Shown: positions 23,896-33,007 of the stretch, one piece after another
How the letters are laid out: every line of letters starts with the position of its first letter
Position numbering within the stretch: the stretch's first letter is position 1
Source: Streptomyces sp. DI166
GTDB taxonomy: Bacteria > Actinomycetota > Actinomycetes > Streptomycetales > Streptomycetaceae
Direction of reading: 5' to 3'
DNA: 64,000 nucleotides
NCBI RefSeq assembly: GCF_900091315.1
Contig: NZ_FLSP01000031.1
Coordinates: forward strand, 21,540-85,539
Made by a program: the position numbers and the translations under genes
Notes under the pieces: generated by a model
What the model was told of the DNA's origin: nothing
Databases searched by the model: none
The model's input: only the letters and a program-made list of their open reading frames with translations

Positions 23896-26247
23896 GTGAC
23901 CATCGCGCCAGCCGATCCGGCTTCAGCCGCACCGGTGGAGACGGACGGTCCCGGTGCCGCGCTGCTGCGGACCCTGACCGAGCTGACCGCCGACCTCCCC
24001 GACGCCGACCCCGGACGGGTCGCCGCCGCCGCGCTGCGCGGCCGGTCCGCCCGCGCGGACGAGGCGGAGCTGCGCGAGCTGGCCACCGAGGCGGCCGCCG
24101 GGCTGATCTCCGAGGACCCGGCCTACTCGCGGCTGGCCGCCAGGCTACTGACGGTCTCCATCGCCGCCGAGGCCGCCTCGCAGGGCGTCACCCGCTTCAC
24201 CGAGTCCGTGGCCGTCGGGCACCGCGAGGGACTCATCGCCGACCGGACCGCCGAGTTCGTACGGCTGCACGGCGAGCGGCTGGACGCGGTGATCGACCCG
24301 GCCGCCGACGACCGCTTCGGCTACTTCGGGCTGCGCACCCTGCACAGCCGCTACCTGCTGCGCCACCCCATCACCCGCAAGGTCGTCGAGACGCCCCAGC
24401 ACTTCATGCTCCGCGTCGCCGCCGGACTCGCCGAGGACGACAGCGCCCGGTCCGTGGACGAGGTCACCGCGCTCTACGGGCTGATGAGCCGGCTCGACTA
24501 CCTGCCCTCCTCCCCCACGCTGTTCAACTCCGGCACCCGGCACCCCCAGATGTCGTCCTGCTACCTGCTGGACTCCCCCAAGGACGAGCTGGACTCCATC
24601 TACGACCGCTACCACCAGGTCGCCCGGCTCTCCAAGCACGCCGGCGGCATCGGCCTGTCCTACTCCCGTATCCGCAGCCGGGGTTCACTGATCCGGGGCA
24701 CCAACGGGCACTCCAACGGCATCGTGCCGTTCCTGAAGACGCTGGACGCCTCCGTGGCGGCCGTGAACCAGGGCGGGCGGCGCAAGGGCGCGGCGGCGGT
24801 GTACCTGGAGACCTGGCACTCCGACATCGAGGAGTTCCTGGAGCTGCGGGACAACACCGGTGAGGACGCCCGCCGTACGCACAACCTGAACCTCGCGCAC
24901 TGGATCCCGGACGAGTTCATGCGCCGGGTCAACGCCGACGAGCAGTGGAGCCTGTTCTCCCCGGCCGACGTGCCCGAGCTGGTGGACCTGTGGGGCGAGG
25001 AGTTCGACGCCGCCTACCGCAAGGCCGAGCAGGCCGGGCTCGCCCGCAGGACCATCGCGGCGCGTGATCTGTACGGACGGATGATGCGGACCCTGGCGCA
25101 GACCGGCAACGGCTGGATGACCTTCAAGGACGCCGCCAACCGCACCGCCAACCAGACCGCCCTGCCCGGCCATGTCGTGCACTCCTCCAACCTGTGCACG
25201 GAGATCCTGGAGGTCACCGACGACGGGGAGACCGCGGTCTGCAACCTGGGCTCGGTCAACCTCGGCGCCTTCGTGCGCGACGGCGACCTGGACTGGGAGC
25301 GGCTGGACGCCACGGTCCGCACGGCCGTGACCTTCCTGGACCGCGTGGTGGACATCAACTTCTACCCGACCGAGCAGGCCGGCCGCTCCAACGCCAAGTG
25401 GCGTCCGGTGGGCCTGGGCGCGATGGGCCTGCAGGACGTCTTCTTCCAGCTGCGGCTGCCCTTCGACTCCCCCGAGGCCAAGGCGCTGTCCACCCGGATC
25501 GCCGAGCGGATCATGCTCGCCGCCTACGAGGCCTCCGCGGACCTCGCCGAGCGCAACGGCCCGCTCCCGGCCTGGGAGAAGACCCGTACCGCCCGGGGCG
25601 TGCTGCACCCCGACCACTACGACGTCGAGCTGACCTGGCCGGAGCGGTGGGCGGCGCTGCGCTCCCGGGTCGCCGAGGTCGGTCTGCGCAACTCGCTGCT
25701 GCTGGCGATCGCGCCGACGGCGACCATCGCCTCCATCGCGGGCGTGTACGAGTGCATCGAGCCGCAGGTGTCCAACCTGTTCAAGCGCGAGACGCTGTCG
25801 GGTGAGTTCCTGCAGGTCAACTCCTACCTGGTGAGGGACCTCAAGGAGCTGGGCGTGTGGGACGCCCGCACCCGGGAGGCGCTGCGCGACGCCAACGGCT
25901 CGGTGCAGGGCTTCGCCTGGATCCCGGAGGACGTGCGGAAGCTGTACCGCACGGCGTGGGAGATCCCGCAGCGCGGTCTGATCGACATGGCGGCGGCCCG
26001 TACGCCGTTCCTGGACCAGTCGCAGTCGCTGAACCTGTTCCTGGAGACGCCGACCATCGGCAAGCTCTCCTCGATGTACGCCTACGCCTGGAAGTCCGGG
26101 CTGAAGACCACGTACTACCTGCGCTCGCGCCCGGCGACCCGGATCGCCCGCGCCGCCCAGGCCACCGTCCCCGTCCAGCAGGCCGCCGACCCTGAGGCGG
26201 TCGCCTGCTCCCTTGAGAACCCCGAGTCCTGCGAGGCCTGCCAGTAA
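23896..26247 (+). CDS. nrdA: class Ia ribonucleoside-diphosphate reductase, alpha subunit
   Basis: 783 residues from GTG 23896 (AGGGAGAG upstream). It reduces ribonucleotides to deoxyribonucleotides. Active-site landmarks: SSCYLL (first redox Cys), SSNLCTEI (Asn, radical Cys, Glu), TAVCNLGSVNL (second redox Cys), and the C-terminal relay pair CEACQ. PTATIASIAGVYECIEP is also typical. I do not see a canonical N-terminal ATP-cone, so overall activity regulation may differ from E. coli NrdA. TAATG overlap with nrdB. Controlled by the upstream NrdR boxes and B12 riboswitch. Confidence 0.96.
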   Translation: MTIAPADPASAAPVETDGPGAALLRTLTELTADLPDADPGRVAAAALRGRSARADEAELRELATEAAAGLISEDPAYSRLAARLLTVSIAAEAASQGVTRFTESVAVGHREGLIADRTAEFVRLHGERLDAVIDPAADDRFGYFGLRTLHSRYLLRHPITRKVVETPQHFMLRVAAGLAEDDSARSVDEVTALYGLMSRLDYLPSSPTLFNSGTRHPQMSSCYLLDSPKDELDSIYDRYHQVARLSKHAGGIGLSYSRIRSRGSLIRGTNGHSNGIVPFLKTLDASVAAVNQGGRRKGAAAVYLETWHSDIEEFLELRDNTGEDARRTHNLNLAHWIPDEFMRRVNADEQWSLFSPADVPELVDLWGEEFDAAYRKAEQAGLARRTIAARDLYGRMMRTLAQTGNGWMTFKDAANRTANQTALPGHVVHSSNLCTEILEVTDDGETAVCNLGSVNLGAFVRDGDLDWERLDATVRTAVTFLDRVVDINFYPTEQAGRSNAKWRPVGLGAMGLQDVFFQLRLPFDSPEAKALSTRIAERIMLAAYEASADLAERNGPLPAWEKTRTARGVLHPDHYDVELTWPERWAALRSRVAEVGLRNSLLLAIAPTATIASIAGVYECIEPQVSNLFKRETLSGEFLQVNSYLVRDLKELGVWDARTREALRDANGSVQGFAWIPEDVRKLYRTAWEIPQRGLIDMAAARTPFLDQSQSLNLFLETPTIGKLSSMYAYAWKSGLKTTYYLRSRPATRIARAAQATVPVQQAADPEAVACSLENPESCEACQ

Positions 26248-27260
26248 TGTCCACCCGTAACCAGAACCTGCTCGACCCGGGCTTCGAACTGACTCTGCGC
26301 CCCATGCGCTACCCGGACTTCTACGAGCGCTACCGGGACGCGATCAAGAACACCTGGACCGTCGAGGAGGTCGACCTCCACTCGGACGTCGCCGACCTGG
26401 CGAAGCTCACCCCCGCCGAGCAGCACCTGATCGGGCGGCTGGTCGCCTTCTTCGCGACCGGTGACTCGATCGTCGCGAACAACCTGGTGCTGACGCTGTA
26501 CAAGCACATCAACTCCCCCGAGGCGCGGCTGTATCTGAGCCGTCAGCTCTTCGAGGAGGCCGTGCACGTCCAGTTCTATCTGACGCTGCTGGACACCTAC
26601 CTGCCCGACCCGGAGGACCGGGCGGCGGCGTTCGCGGCGGTGGAGAACATCCCCTCCATCCGCGAGAAGGCCGGGTTCTGCTTCAAGTGGATCAACGAGG
26701 TGGAGAAGCTGGAGCGCCTGGAGTCACAGGCGGACCGGCGGCGCTTCCTGCTCAACCTGATCTGCTTCGCGGCCTGCATCGAGGGCCTGTTCTTCTACGG
26801 TGCCTTCGCCTACGTGTACTGGTTCCGCAGCCGGGGCCTGCTGCACGGCCTTGCGACCGGCACCAACTGGGTGTTCCGCGACGAGACGATGCACATGAGC
26901 TTCGCCTTCGACGTGGTGGACACCGTCCGCAAGGAGGAGCCGGAGCTGTTCGACGACCGGCTCCAGGAGCAGGTCACCGACATGCTGCGGGAGGCCGTCG
27001 AGGCCGAGCTGCAGTTCGCGCGCGACCTGTGCGGTGACGGCCTCCCGGGGATGAACACCGAGTCGATGCGGCAGTACCTGGAGTGCGTGGCCGACCAGCG
27101 GCTGACCCGGCTCGGCTTCGCCCCGGTGTACGGCTCGGAGAACCCCTTCTCCTTCATGGAGCTGCAGGGGGTTCAGGAGCTGACCAACTTCTTCGAGCGG
27201 CGTCCCTCGGCGTACCAGGTGGCGGTGGAGGGCACCGTCGACCTCGACGAGGACTTCTGA
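26247..27260 (+). CDS. nrdB: class Ia ribonucleotide reductase, beta (radical) subunit
   Basis: 337 residues; its ATG at 26247 shares a base with the nrdA TAA stop. The di-iron and tyrosyl-radical residues can be read: Asp in WTVEEVDLHSD, Glu-x2-His-x3-Tyr in EEAVHVQFY (the radical Tyr is present), Glu in CIEGLFFYGAFA, and Glu-x2-His in RDETMHMSFAF. The acidic C-terminus VDLDEDF resembles the peptide that docks on NrdA. It generates and stores the radical needed by NrdA. Confidence 0.97.
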   Translation: MSTRNQNLLDPGFELTLRPMRYPDFYERYRDAIKNTWTVEEVDLHSDVADLAKLTPAEQHLIGRLVAFFATGDSIVANNLVLTLYKHINSPEARLYLSRQLFEEAVHVQFYLTLLDTYLPDPEDRAAAFAAVENIPSIREKAGFCFKWINEVEKLERLESQADRRRFLLNLICFAACIEGLFFYGAFAYVYWFRSRGLLHGLATGTNWVFRDETMHMSFAFDVVDTVRKEEPELFDDRLQEQVTDMLREAVEAELQFARDLCGDGLPGMNTESMRQYLECVADQRLTRLGFAPVYGSENPFSFMELQGVQELTNFFERRPSAYQVAVEGTVDLDEDF

Positions 27261-27492
27261 GCCGGGCGGTCCGTCCCGGTGGGGCGGTCCGCGTTCAGCT
27301 GGCGGTCGATCCGGCGCTCGTGGCGCATGCCCGCGAGCGCCGGTGCCGCGAGGAGGAGGAAGAGAACGGTCACGGTCAGGAATCCGATGAATGCGTCCAT
27401 GAGGTAAGTGTCGTACGGCAAGAACACTCCTGACAGTGGCAGGACTGCCTGACACCGTCGAATTACTGCCAATGGCGTGCGACACTGGCCGC

Positions 27493-28458
27493 ATGCTGAG
27501 GAACGTGGCGGTGGCCCTGCTCGACGGTGTGCATCCCTTCGAACTCGGAGTGGTCTGCGAGGTGTTCGGCCTCGACCGCAGTGACCAGGGGCTCCCGGTG
27601 TACGACTTCGCGGTCGTCTCGGCCGAGGGCCCCACGCTGACCACCCATGTCCCCGGCTTCACGGTCAGCACCCCGCACGGCCTGGACCGGCTGGACGAGG
27701 CCGATCTGATCGTCGTCCCGGCCGGGAGCCACTACATCGACCGGGAGTACCCGCCCGCGCTGCTGGAGGCCCTGGTACGCGCCGTGGACCGGGGCGCCCG
27801 GGTGCTCAGCGTCTGCTCCGGGGTGTTCGTGCTCGGCGCCGCCGGGCTGCTCGACGGACGGCGCTGCGCCGCCCACTGGATGCAGGCCGAGCAGCTCTCC
27901 CGCCGCTACCCGCGCGCGAAGGTCGAGCCCGATGTGCTCTACGTCGACGAGGACCCGGTGATCACCTCGGCCGGCACGGCCGCCGGCATCGACGCCTGTC
28001 TGCACCTGGTCCGCAAGGAGCAGGGCGTGGAGGTCGCCAACGCCATCGCCCGGCGCATGGTGGTGCCGCCGCACCGGGACGGCGGGCAGGCGCAGTACGT
28101 CGACCGCCCGCTGCCCCGCTCGCAGTGCGACACCGTCGGCGAGGTCCTGATCTGGATGGAGCGGCACCTCGACGAGGAGGTCACCGTCGAGCAGCTCGCC
28201 GACCTCGCGCACATGTCCCCGCGCACCTTCGCCCGCCGCTTCCAGCAGGAGACCGGGACCACGCCCTACCGCTGGATCCTGCGCCAACGGGTGCTGTTGG
28301 CCCAGCAGTTGCTGGAGACGACGGACGAGACGGTGGACGCGATCGCGGGCCGCACCGGGTTCGGCGCGGCCGCCGCGCTGCGCCATCACTTCGTACGCGC
28401 ACTGGGAGTCACCCCGAACGCCTACCGGCGCACCTTCCGGGGCCCGCGGGCGGCCTGA
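27493..28458 (+). CDS. nrdS: AraC/GlxA-type regulator with DJ-1-like domain (NrdS)
   Basis: 321 residues from ATG 27493. Residues ~1-180 form a DJ-1/PfpI-like domain (VVPAGSHYIDREYPPALLEA, with VLSVCSGVFVLGAAGLLDGR around the elbow Cys). Residues ~210-320 form two AraC helix-turn-helices (LADLAHMSPRTFARRFQQET and AIAGRTGFGAAAALRHHFVR). It lies 232 bases downstream of nrdB in the same direction. In S. coelicolor the third gene of the nrdABS operon is such an AraC-like protein, hence the symbol. The gap holds GGCAG-GA-CTGCC (27438-27449) and a further ACTGCC, which could be its own operator, so a separate promoter is possible. Confidence 0.88.
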   Translation: MLRNVAVALLDGVHPFELGVVCEVFGLDRSDQGLPVYDFAVVSAEGPTLTTHVPGFTVSTPHGLDRLDEADLIVVPAGSHYIDREYPPALLEALVRAVDRGARVLSVCSGVFVLGAAGLLDGRRCAAHWMQAEQLSRRYPRAKVEPDVLYVDEDPVITSAGTAAGIDACLHLVRKEQGVEVANAIARRMVVPPHRDGGQAQYVDRPLPRSQCDTVGEVLIWMERHLDEEVTVEQLADLAHMSPRTFARRFQQETGTTPYRWILRQRVLLAQQLLETTDETVDAIAGRTGFGAAAALRHHFVRALGVTPNAYRRTFRGPRAA

Positions 28459-28462
28459 GCCG

Positions 28463-29839
28463 TTACCGGGGCACCGGCTTGAGAAGCAGGTTGTGCGGAC
28501 GCAGCGTGATGCCCACCCGGGTGGCGTCGTTGGAGCCGGACACCTGCTCGAAGCGGTACTTCGCGGCCACCGCCGCCGTGATCAGCGTCAGCTGCGCCAT
28601 GGAGAAGTGATCGCTCGGGCACTTGCGGTTGCCCACGCTGAAGGGGTTCATGGCGTATTTCGGGACCTCCTTCGCCCGTTCCGGGAGCCAGCGGTCCGGG
28701 TCGAAGCGGAGGTTGTCCGCGTACGACTGCGGATCGCGCTGGATCGCATACGGGCTGTAGATGATGTCCGCTCCCGCCGGAATGCGATACCCGCCCAGCT
28801 CTGTGTCGGTCACCGCGCGACGGGTCAGAATCCAGACGGCCGGGCGCAAACGCATGGCCTCGACGACGACATTGTTGGTGTACCGCAGCGCCCGCACATC
28901 CTCGAATGCGACGGGACGGCCACCGGTGACGGATTCGACCTCCGCGGCGACGCGGTCGGCGTGCTCCGGGTGTTCCGTGAGCACCTGTAGCAACCACATG
29001 ATCGTGGACGCCACGGTTTCGCTTCCGGGGGTGAGTATCGCGACCACCTGGTCGTGGATCTCCTGTTCCCCGATCGGTTCGCCATTCTCGTCCTTTGCCT
29101 CCAGCAAGGCCGTCAGCAAATCGTCCGGCTTTTGACCAGATGCCCGCCGCTCGGCGACGATCTCGTCGACCAGAGCGTGCAAATCGGCCAGCGCCCGGTT
29201 GAATTTGCGGTTGGGCGGAAGCGGCAGCCGGTAGAGCGGCCCGGCCGGTATCACCATCCGGCGGTACATCCCCCGGAAGACGGTCGCCAGCGCGACGCAC
29301 AGCCGCTCCGCCCGCTCGTCCATGTAGTCGCCGCGCAGCAGACAGCGGGCGGCGATCCGGACGGCCACCCGGAACGACTCCGAGGTGCAGTCGATCGTCT
29401 CGCCGGGCCGCCAGCGCACGGTCAGCGCATGCGCCTCCTCCTCCATGATCGGCCCGTAGCCGGGGATGGCGTCGAGCCGGAACGCGGGCTGGATGGTGCG
29501 CCGCTGGCGGCGGTGGCGGGGGCCGTTCGCGGTGGCCACGCCCTCCTTGCCGAGCAGGCCCTCCAGGGACTCCCAGAGCGGTCCGTCGATCTTGAAGTCG
29601 GTGGACAGGGCGAGCGCGCCGGTCAGCTCCGGCGTGGTGACGGCGTACACCGTCTTGGGGCCGAGCTTGAGCCGGACCACGTCGCCGTGCGCGCGCAGGC
29701 CCGCCATGAAGGCGAGGGGGTCACGCACCAGCTTCCAGCCGTGGCCGAGAAGCGGAACGCCGCCGCCCGCCACCGGAGGCTCCCGCAGTTCGGATTCCGC
29801 ATATATCTGCGCTTCGGGCTTCACAGACTCGACGGTCAT
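28463..29839 (-). CDS. cytochrome P450 CYP170-type (albaflavenone synthase)
   Basis: 458 residues, ATG at 29837-29839 overlapping the eizA stop (ATGA). P450 landmarks: the EAMRLRP ExxR motif and the heme loop FSVGNRKCPSDHF with the Cys ligand. The I-helix reads ILTPGSETVAS, where the usual AGxxT acid/alcohol pair is changed, as in S. coelicolor CYP170A1. That enzyme oxidises epi-isozizaene twice to albaflavenone and has a second, terpene-synthase-like site making farnesene. It forms a two-gene operon with the synthase. The overall match to CYP170A1 is strong from memory. Confidence 0.93.
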   Translation of the reverse strand: MTVESVKPEAQIYAESELREPPVAGGGVPLLGHGWKLVRDPLAFMAGLRAHGDVVRLKLGPKTVYAVTTPELTGALALSTDFKIDGPLWESLEGLLGKEGVATANGPRHRRQRRTIQPAFRLDAIPGYGPIMEEEAHALTVRWRPGETIDCTSESFRVAVRIAARCLLRGDYMDERAERLCVALATVFRGMYRRMVIPAGPLYRLPLPPNRKFNRALADLHALVDEIVAERRASGQKPDDLLTALLEAKDENGEPIGEQEIHDQVVAILTPGSETVASTIMWLLQVLTEHPEHADRVAAEVESVTGGRPVAFEDVRALRYTNNVVVEAMRLRPAVWILTRRAVTDTELGGYRIPAGADIIYSPYAIQRDPQSYADNLRFDPDRWLPERAKEVPKYAMNPFSVGNRKCPSDHFSMAQLTLITAAVAAKYRFEQVSGSNDATRVGITLRPHNLLLKPVPR

Positions 29840-30921
29840 TTCTCACCTGCCGCTTCGTTGTTGACGTACGGGGGCGTGGACCGGTCGTCCCAGCTGTCGA
29901 CCATGTACCGGCCGGACTCGTGGTGGAACCAGTAGACGGTGCTGAACCAGTTCCGCATATTGCAGACGCAGGCCCGTACGGCGGCACTCAGTTCCTTTCC
30001 CCGCACAGTGCCGTCGGCGAGATCGTCGGCGAATCGGAGGGCGGCGCGTTCGGCGACCTGGAATTCGGATATGCATTCCTCGATCCGGCGCCGTACTTCC
30101 GTCACCGATTCCTCCAGGGTCAGCCCCTCGTGTTTGATGAGGCTGATTCCCAGATTGTGGACCTCGTCGCCCGCCAATTCCTTCGGCAGCGAGCAGAGGT
30201 CGTTGTACCAGGCGGCGAATTCCTGACTGAGCAGCGCCGCCCGCCGATATGCCGGGTGTTTCCGTACCGAGTCCGGCAGTTCACATCCGGCGCTCGGCTC
30301 CAGCAGATCGGTCCAGATCCAGTGGGCGAAGGTGAGGCGGCGCAGCGCCAGGTATTCCTCGACGGTGGGGATGACACCATGGGTGCGGTTGTGGAATTCC
30401 CGGTCGTACGCCTCGATCACCGCGTGGAAGTGCCGGGCGAACCGGGCGTTCCAACTCTCGGGCAGGAACCCGTACAGCCGCAGCACGCTGTCCGCGAACC
30501 CGCCCACCAGCGGGTCCTCGTGGCGCAGGTGGTCCCCGGGGGAGTCCAGTGCCGCGTGCAAGCGGAACCTCAGCCGCCGCCAGGCCGACGGGCGGCGGTG
30601 GACGATGTCGCGGTCGTGCCGGTCGTCCCAGACGAAGAACCACGCACTGTAGTCGGCAATCGCCTGGAGGACGTCGTCGGGGGCGCCGATGTAGTAGCCC
30701 GCCATGAGGTCGGTGTAGCAAAGTCCGTCGGCATATTCCTTCACCTTGTCCGCCGGCATGAGCCGCTTTTCGAGCAGCCAGGCGCGTGTCTTCTCCTGAA
30801 GCCGGGGCCAATACGGATGGAGTTGCCGGGGAAACGCCGCCTCGATCACGGGAAGGGAGAGCGATGGTGGGACCGCGACCGCAGTCGGCGTGGATGTGGT
30901 GCCGTGTGGGAATGCATGCAC
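29836..30921 (-). CDS. eizA: epi-isozizaene synthase
   Basis: 361 residues from GTG 30919-30921 (GAGAGGGG upstream), the length of S. coelicolor EizA, and the product opens MHAFPHGTTS in the same way. Class I terpene cyclase motifs: Asp-rich WDDRHDRD with the first Asp at residue 99, and the NSE/DTE motif NDLCSLPKE, both of which bind magnesium-diphosphate. The C-terminal RYMVDSWDDRSTPPYVNNEA segment is characteristic. It cyclises farnesyl diphosphate to epi-isozizaene, which the coupled CYP170 oxidises to the antibiotic albaflavenone. The upstream 218 bases carry its promoter region and the def terminator. Confidence 0.96.
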   Translation of the reverse strand: MHAFPHGTTSTPTAVAVPPSLSLPVIEAAFPRQLHPYWPRLQEKTRAWLLEKRLMPADKVKEYADGLCYTDLMAGYYIGAPDDVLQAIADYSAWFFVWDDRHDRDIVHRRPSAWRRLRFRLHAALDSPGDHLRHEDPLVGGFADSVLRLYGFLPESWNARFARHFHAVIEAYDREFHNRTHGVIPTVEEYLALRRLTFAHWIWTDLLEPSAGCELPDSVRKHPAYRRAALLSQEFAAWYNDLCSLPKELAGDEVHNLGISLIKHEGLTLEESVTEVRRRIEECISEFQVAERAALRFADDLADGTVRGKELSAAVRACVCNMRNWFSTVYWFHHESGRYMVDSWDDRSTPPYVNNEAAGEK

Positions 30922-31139
30922 GAACAAGCCCCTCTCAGCCGCCAGTTGCGCACACCCCTCCCGCCGTGCCGGGCGTGCGCCGTTGCGTATCCCCGCACTT
31001 CCCATTCAGCACTACAACTGACCGGTCTGGGAACGGATTTGCTCCATTCACTACCCCACGATGCCGAGAATCTCCCCTTGTGTGACTGAATATGGGGCAC
31101 TAGAAGGCAATGGGATCGAACACCTGACGGACGTACGAA

Positions 31140-31177
31140 CGGCGCCTGTTCCGGAAGTGGTTCCTGAACAGGCGCCG
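31140..31177 (-). terminator. terminator of def
   Basis: A perfect 12-bp stem, CGGCGCCTGTTC (31140-31151) with GAACAGGCGCCG (31166-31177), and a further 4-bp inner stem (GGAA/TTCC) after one mismatch. It starts 22 bases beyond the def stop. Confidence 0.85.
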
Positions 31178-31199
31178 TGCGCCTGGGACTTGGGAGACG

Positions 31200-31850
31200 T
31201 CAGTCGTTCGCCACGACCGGGTAGCGGGGCTCGTTCTCGGCCATCTGACGCAGCGCGTCCTTGCGCTCCCGCTTGGAGAGCCGGTCGATGTACAGGTAGC
31301 CGTACAGATGGTCGGTCTCGTGCTGCAAACACCGCGCGAAGTAGCCGGTGCCGCGGACCTTGATCGGGTTGCCCTTCTCGTCCTGGCCGGTGACCTCGGC
31401 GTAGTCGGGCCGGGCGAGCGAGGCGTACGCGGTCGGCACCGACAGGCAGCCCTCGTTGCTGTCGTCCAGCCGGCGCTTGTCCGCGGGCAGCTCCACCAGC
31501 TCGGGGTTGCACACCACACCGACGTGGCGCACGCCCTGGTCGTCCTGGCAGTCGTAGACGAAGACCTTCAGGTCCACGCCGATCTGGTTGGCGGCCAGGC
31601 CCACGCCCTCAGCGGTGCGCTGCGAGGCGAACATGTCCGCCACCAGCTGCTCCAGCTCCTCGCCGAACTCCGTGACGTCCTTGCACTCCTTGTGGAGCAC
31701 CGGGTTGCCGACGACGGTGATGGGCCGCGAGGTACCGCGCTCACGCCAGGCGTTCTCGCGCTCCTCGGTCTCCTCGGTGTCGATGACGAAGCCCTCGTCG
31801 TCCACGGGGAGCACGCCCGCGTGCTGCTGATCGGTGTCCTGCTGCGCCAT
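31200..31850 (-). CDS. def: peptide deformylase
   Basis: 216 residues, ATG at 31848-31850. All three deformylase motifs are intact: GVGLAANQIGVD (motif 1), NEGCLSVPTAYA (motif 2 with the metal Cys), and CLQHETDHLYGYLYIDRL (motif 3, HExxH metal site). An N-terminal extension of ~45 acidic residues precedes the catalytic core, as in some actinobacterial forms. It removes the N-formyl group from new proteins, and two initiator tRNA genes occur elsewhere in this window. It lies 62 bases downstream of the TPR gene. Confidence 0.96.
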   Translation of the reverse strand: MAQQDTDQQHAGVLPVDDEGFVIDTEETEERENAWRERGTSRPITVVGNPVLHKECKDVTEFGEELEQLVADMFASQRTAEGVGLAANQIGVDLKVFVYDCQDDQGVRHVGVVCNPELVELPADKRRLDDSNEGCLSVPTAYASLARPDYAEVTGQDEKGNPIKVRGTGYFARCLQHETDHLYGYLYIDRLSKRERKDALRQMAENEPRYPVVAND

Positions 31851-31912
31851 GACCGACGTACGCCTTCCTGAAAACCAAGTGAGTTCTGCGAATACAGGGT
31901 AAAGGGGAGGGC

Positions 31913-33007
31913 TCAGCAGACCTCTTCCAAGTCCCGCCAGTCCCTCGAATCGGGCGAGTCCGCCACCCAGCCGTCCAGCAGCCCCCGGACCAGCGAGGCC
32001 GGCGCGGCCACTCCGCACTCCCGCTCCGGGACCCACAACTGCCCGTCCGTGCGGTGCCCGAGCGGGCCGGGGTGGCCCGGCTCGCTGTGGTCGTGCGGGT
32101 CCAGGTGCTCCTCGTCGCCCTCGTCGGAGGGCATCCGGGACTCCGAGCAGGTCCGGCACAGCAGCCGTACCGAGGAGGACCAGTCCTCCGCCGCGAACCC
32201 GGCGTCCGCCGCGAGCCGCTCCAGCGCGTCCCGGTCCGCCTCGGTGGCCGCCTCCAGCAGCACCACCCAGGTCGGCACCGGCGAGGGCGCCCACAGCTCG
32301 ATCTCGTCGAAGACGGGGTACGCGTGCCCGGCCGCGGTGGTCCGCTCGCCGTGCGGGACGCCGTCGTGCAGTACGACCTCGCCCCAGCGCCGCCCGGACG
32401 ACGGCAGCGGGATGGACAGCACCTCGATCCGCGCCGGGTCCAGCCTGCGGCCCCACACCACCTCGGCCTCCCCCTCCGGGGACAGCCGTACGGCGGCGCT
32501 GCCGAGGTCCATGCCGACGGGTTCCCCGGAGTCGGTGGCGCCGCCCGGCACCCGCAGCCCGTAGGCCTGCCAGGCCCGCCGGGCCAGCGGCCAGTCCTGC
32601 AGCGCGGTGGCCGCGATACCGACGTTCCACCAGTCGGGCGCCCCGGTCTCCCGGTCGAGCAGCGCCACGGCCCGCAGGCCCGCCGCCCGCGCCTGCTCCC
32701 AGTCGTGCCGGAACTTGTGCAGCAGGGCGAGGTTGAACCAGGACTCGGACAGCCAGGGCTCCAGGTCGGCGGCGCGGGTGAGGAGCGCGCCCGCGTCCTC
32801 GTACCGGCCGTCGCCGATCAGCGTGAACGCGCGGTCGGTCGCCTTCCGCCAGGAGGCGGAGGGCCGGTGCCGTCCCTTGCCGAAGATCCTCACGATTCCC
32901 GCCTGCCAGTTCCGAGGAGTGGGCCGGCTGTGCCCCCGGGACAGCCTCTTGGAGACCCTCTCCCTCGCATCCAACCACGGACCGCTGGAGAGGCGCTCAT
33001 TACCCAT
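31913..33007 (-). CDS. TPR-containing protein with C-terminal Cys-rich domain
   Basis: 364 residues, ATG at 33005-33007, overlapping the upstream HD gene by 8 bases. Residues ~50-140 hold tetratricopeptide-like helices (ADLEPWLSESWFNLALLHKF, VGIAATALQDWPLARRAWQA). The central part has strands resembling a small-molecule or protein-binding domain (EVVLHDGVPHGERTTAAGH). The C-terminus has LLCRTCSES and acidic/His stretches, ending in a Cys. It looks soluble. I do not recognise a function; orthologues sit between sigR and def in related genomes. Confidence 0.8.
   Translation of the reverse strand: MGNERLSSGPWLDARERVSKRLSRGHSRPTPRNWQAGIVRIFGKGRHRPSASWRKATDRAFTLIGDGRYEDAGALLTRAADLEPWLSESWFNLALLHKFRHDWEQARAAGLRAVALLDRETGAPDWWNVGIAATALQDWPLARRAWQAYGLRVPGGATDSGEPVGMDLGSAAVRLSPEGEAEVVWGRRLDPARIEVLSIPLPSSGRRWGEVVLHDGVPHGERTTAAGHAYPVFDEIELWAPSPVPTWVVLLEAATEADRDALERLAADAGFAAEDWSSSVRLLCRTCSESRMPSDEGDEEHLDPHDHSEPGHPGPLGHRTDGQLWVPERECGVAAPASLVRGLLDGWVADSPDSRDWRDLEEVC

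Noticed and set aside
27173..27400. A 75-codon minus-strand frame with one hydrophobic segment overlapping the nrdB 3' end.
   Set aside because: No Shine-Dalgarno, 88-base antisense overlap with nrdB, and it lies within what is probably the nrdABS transcription unit.
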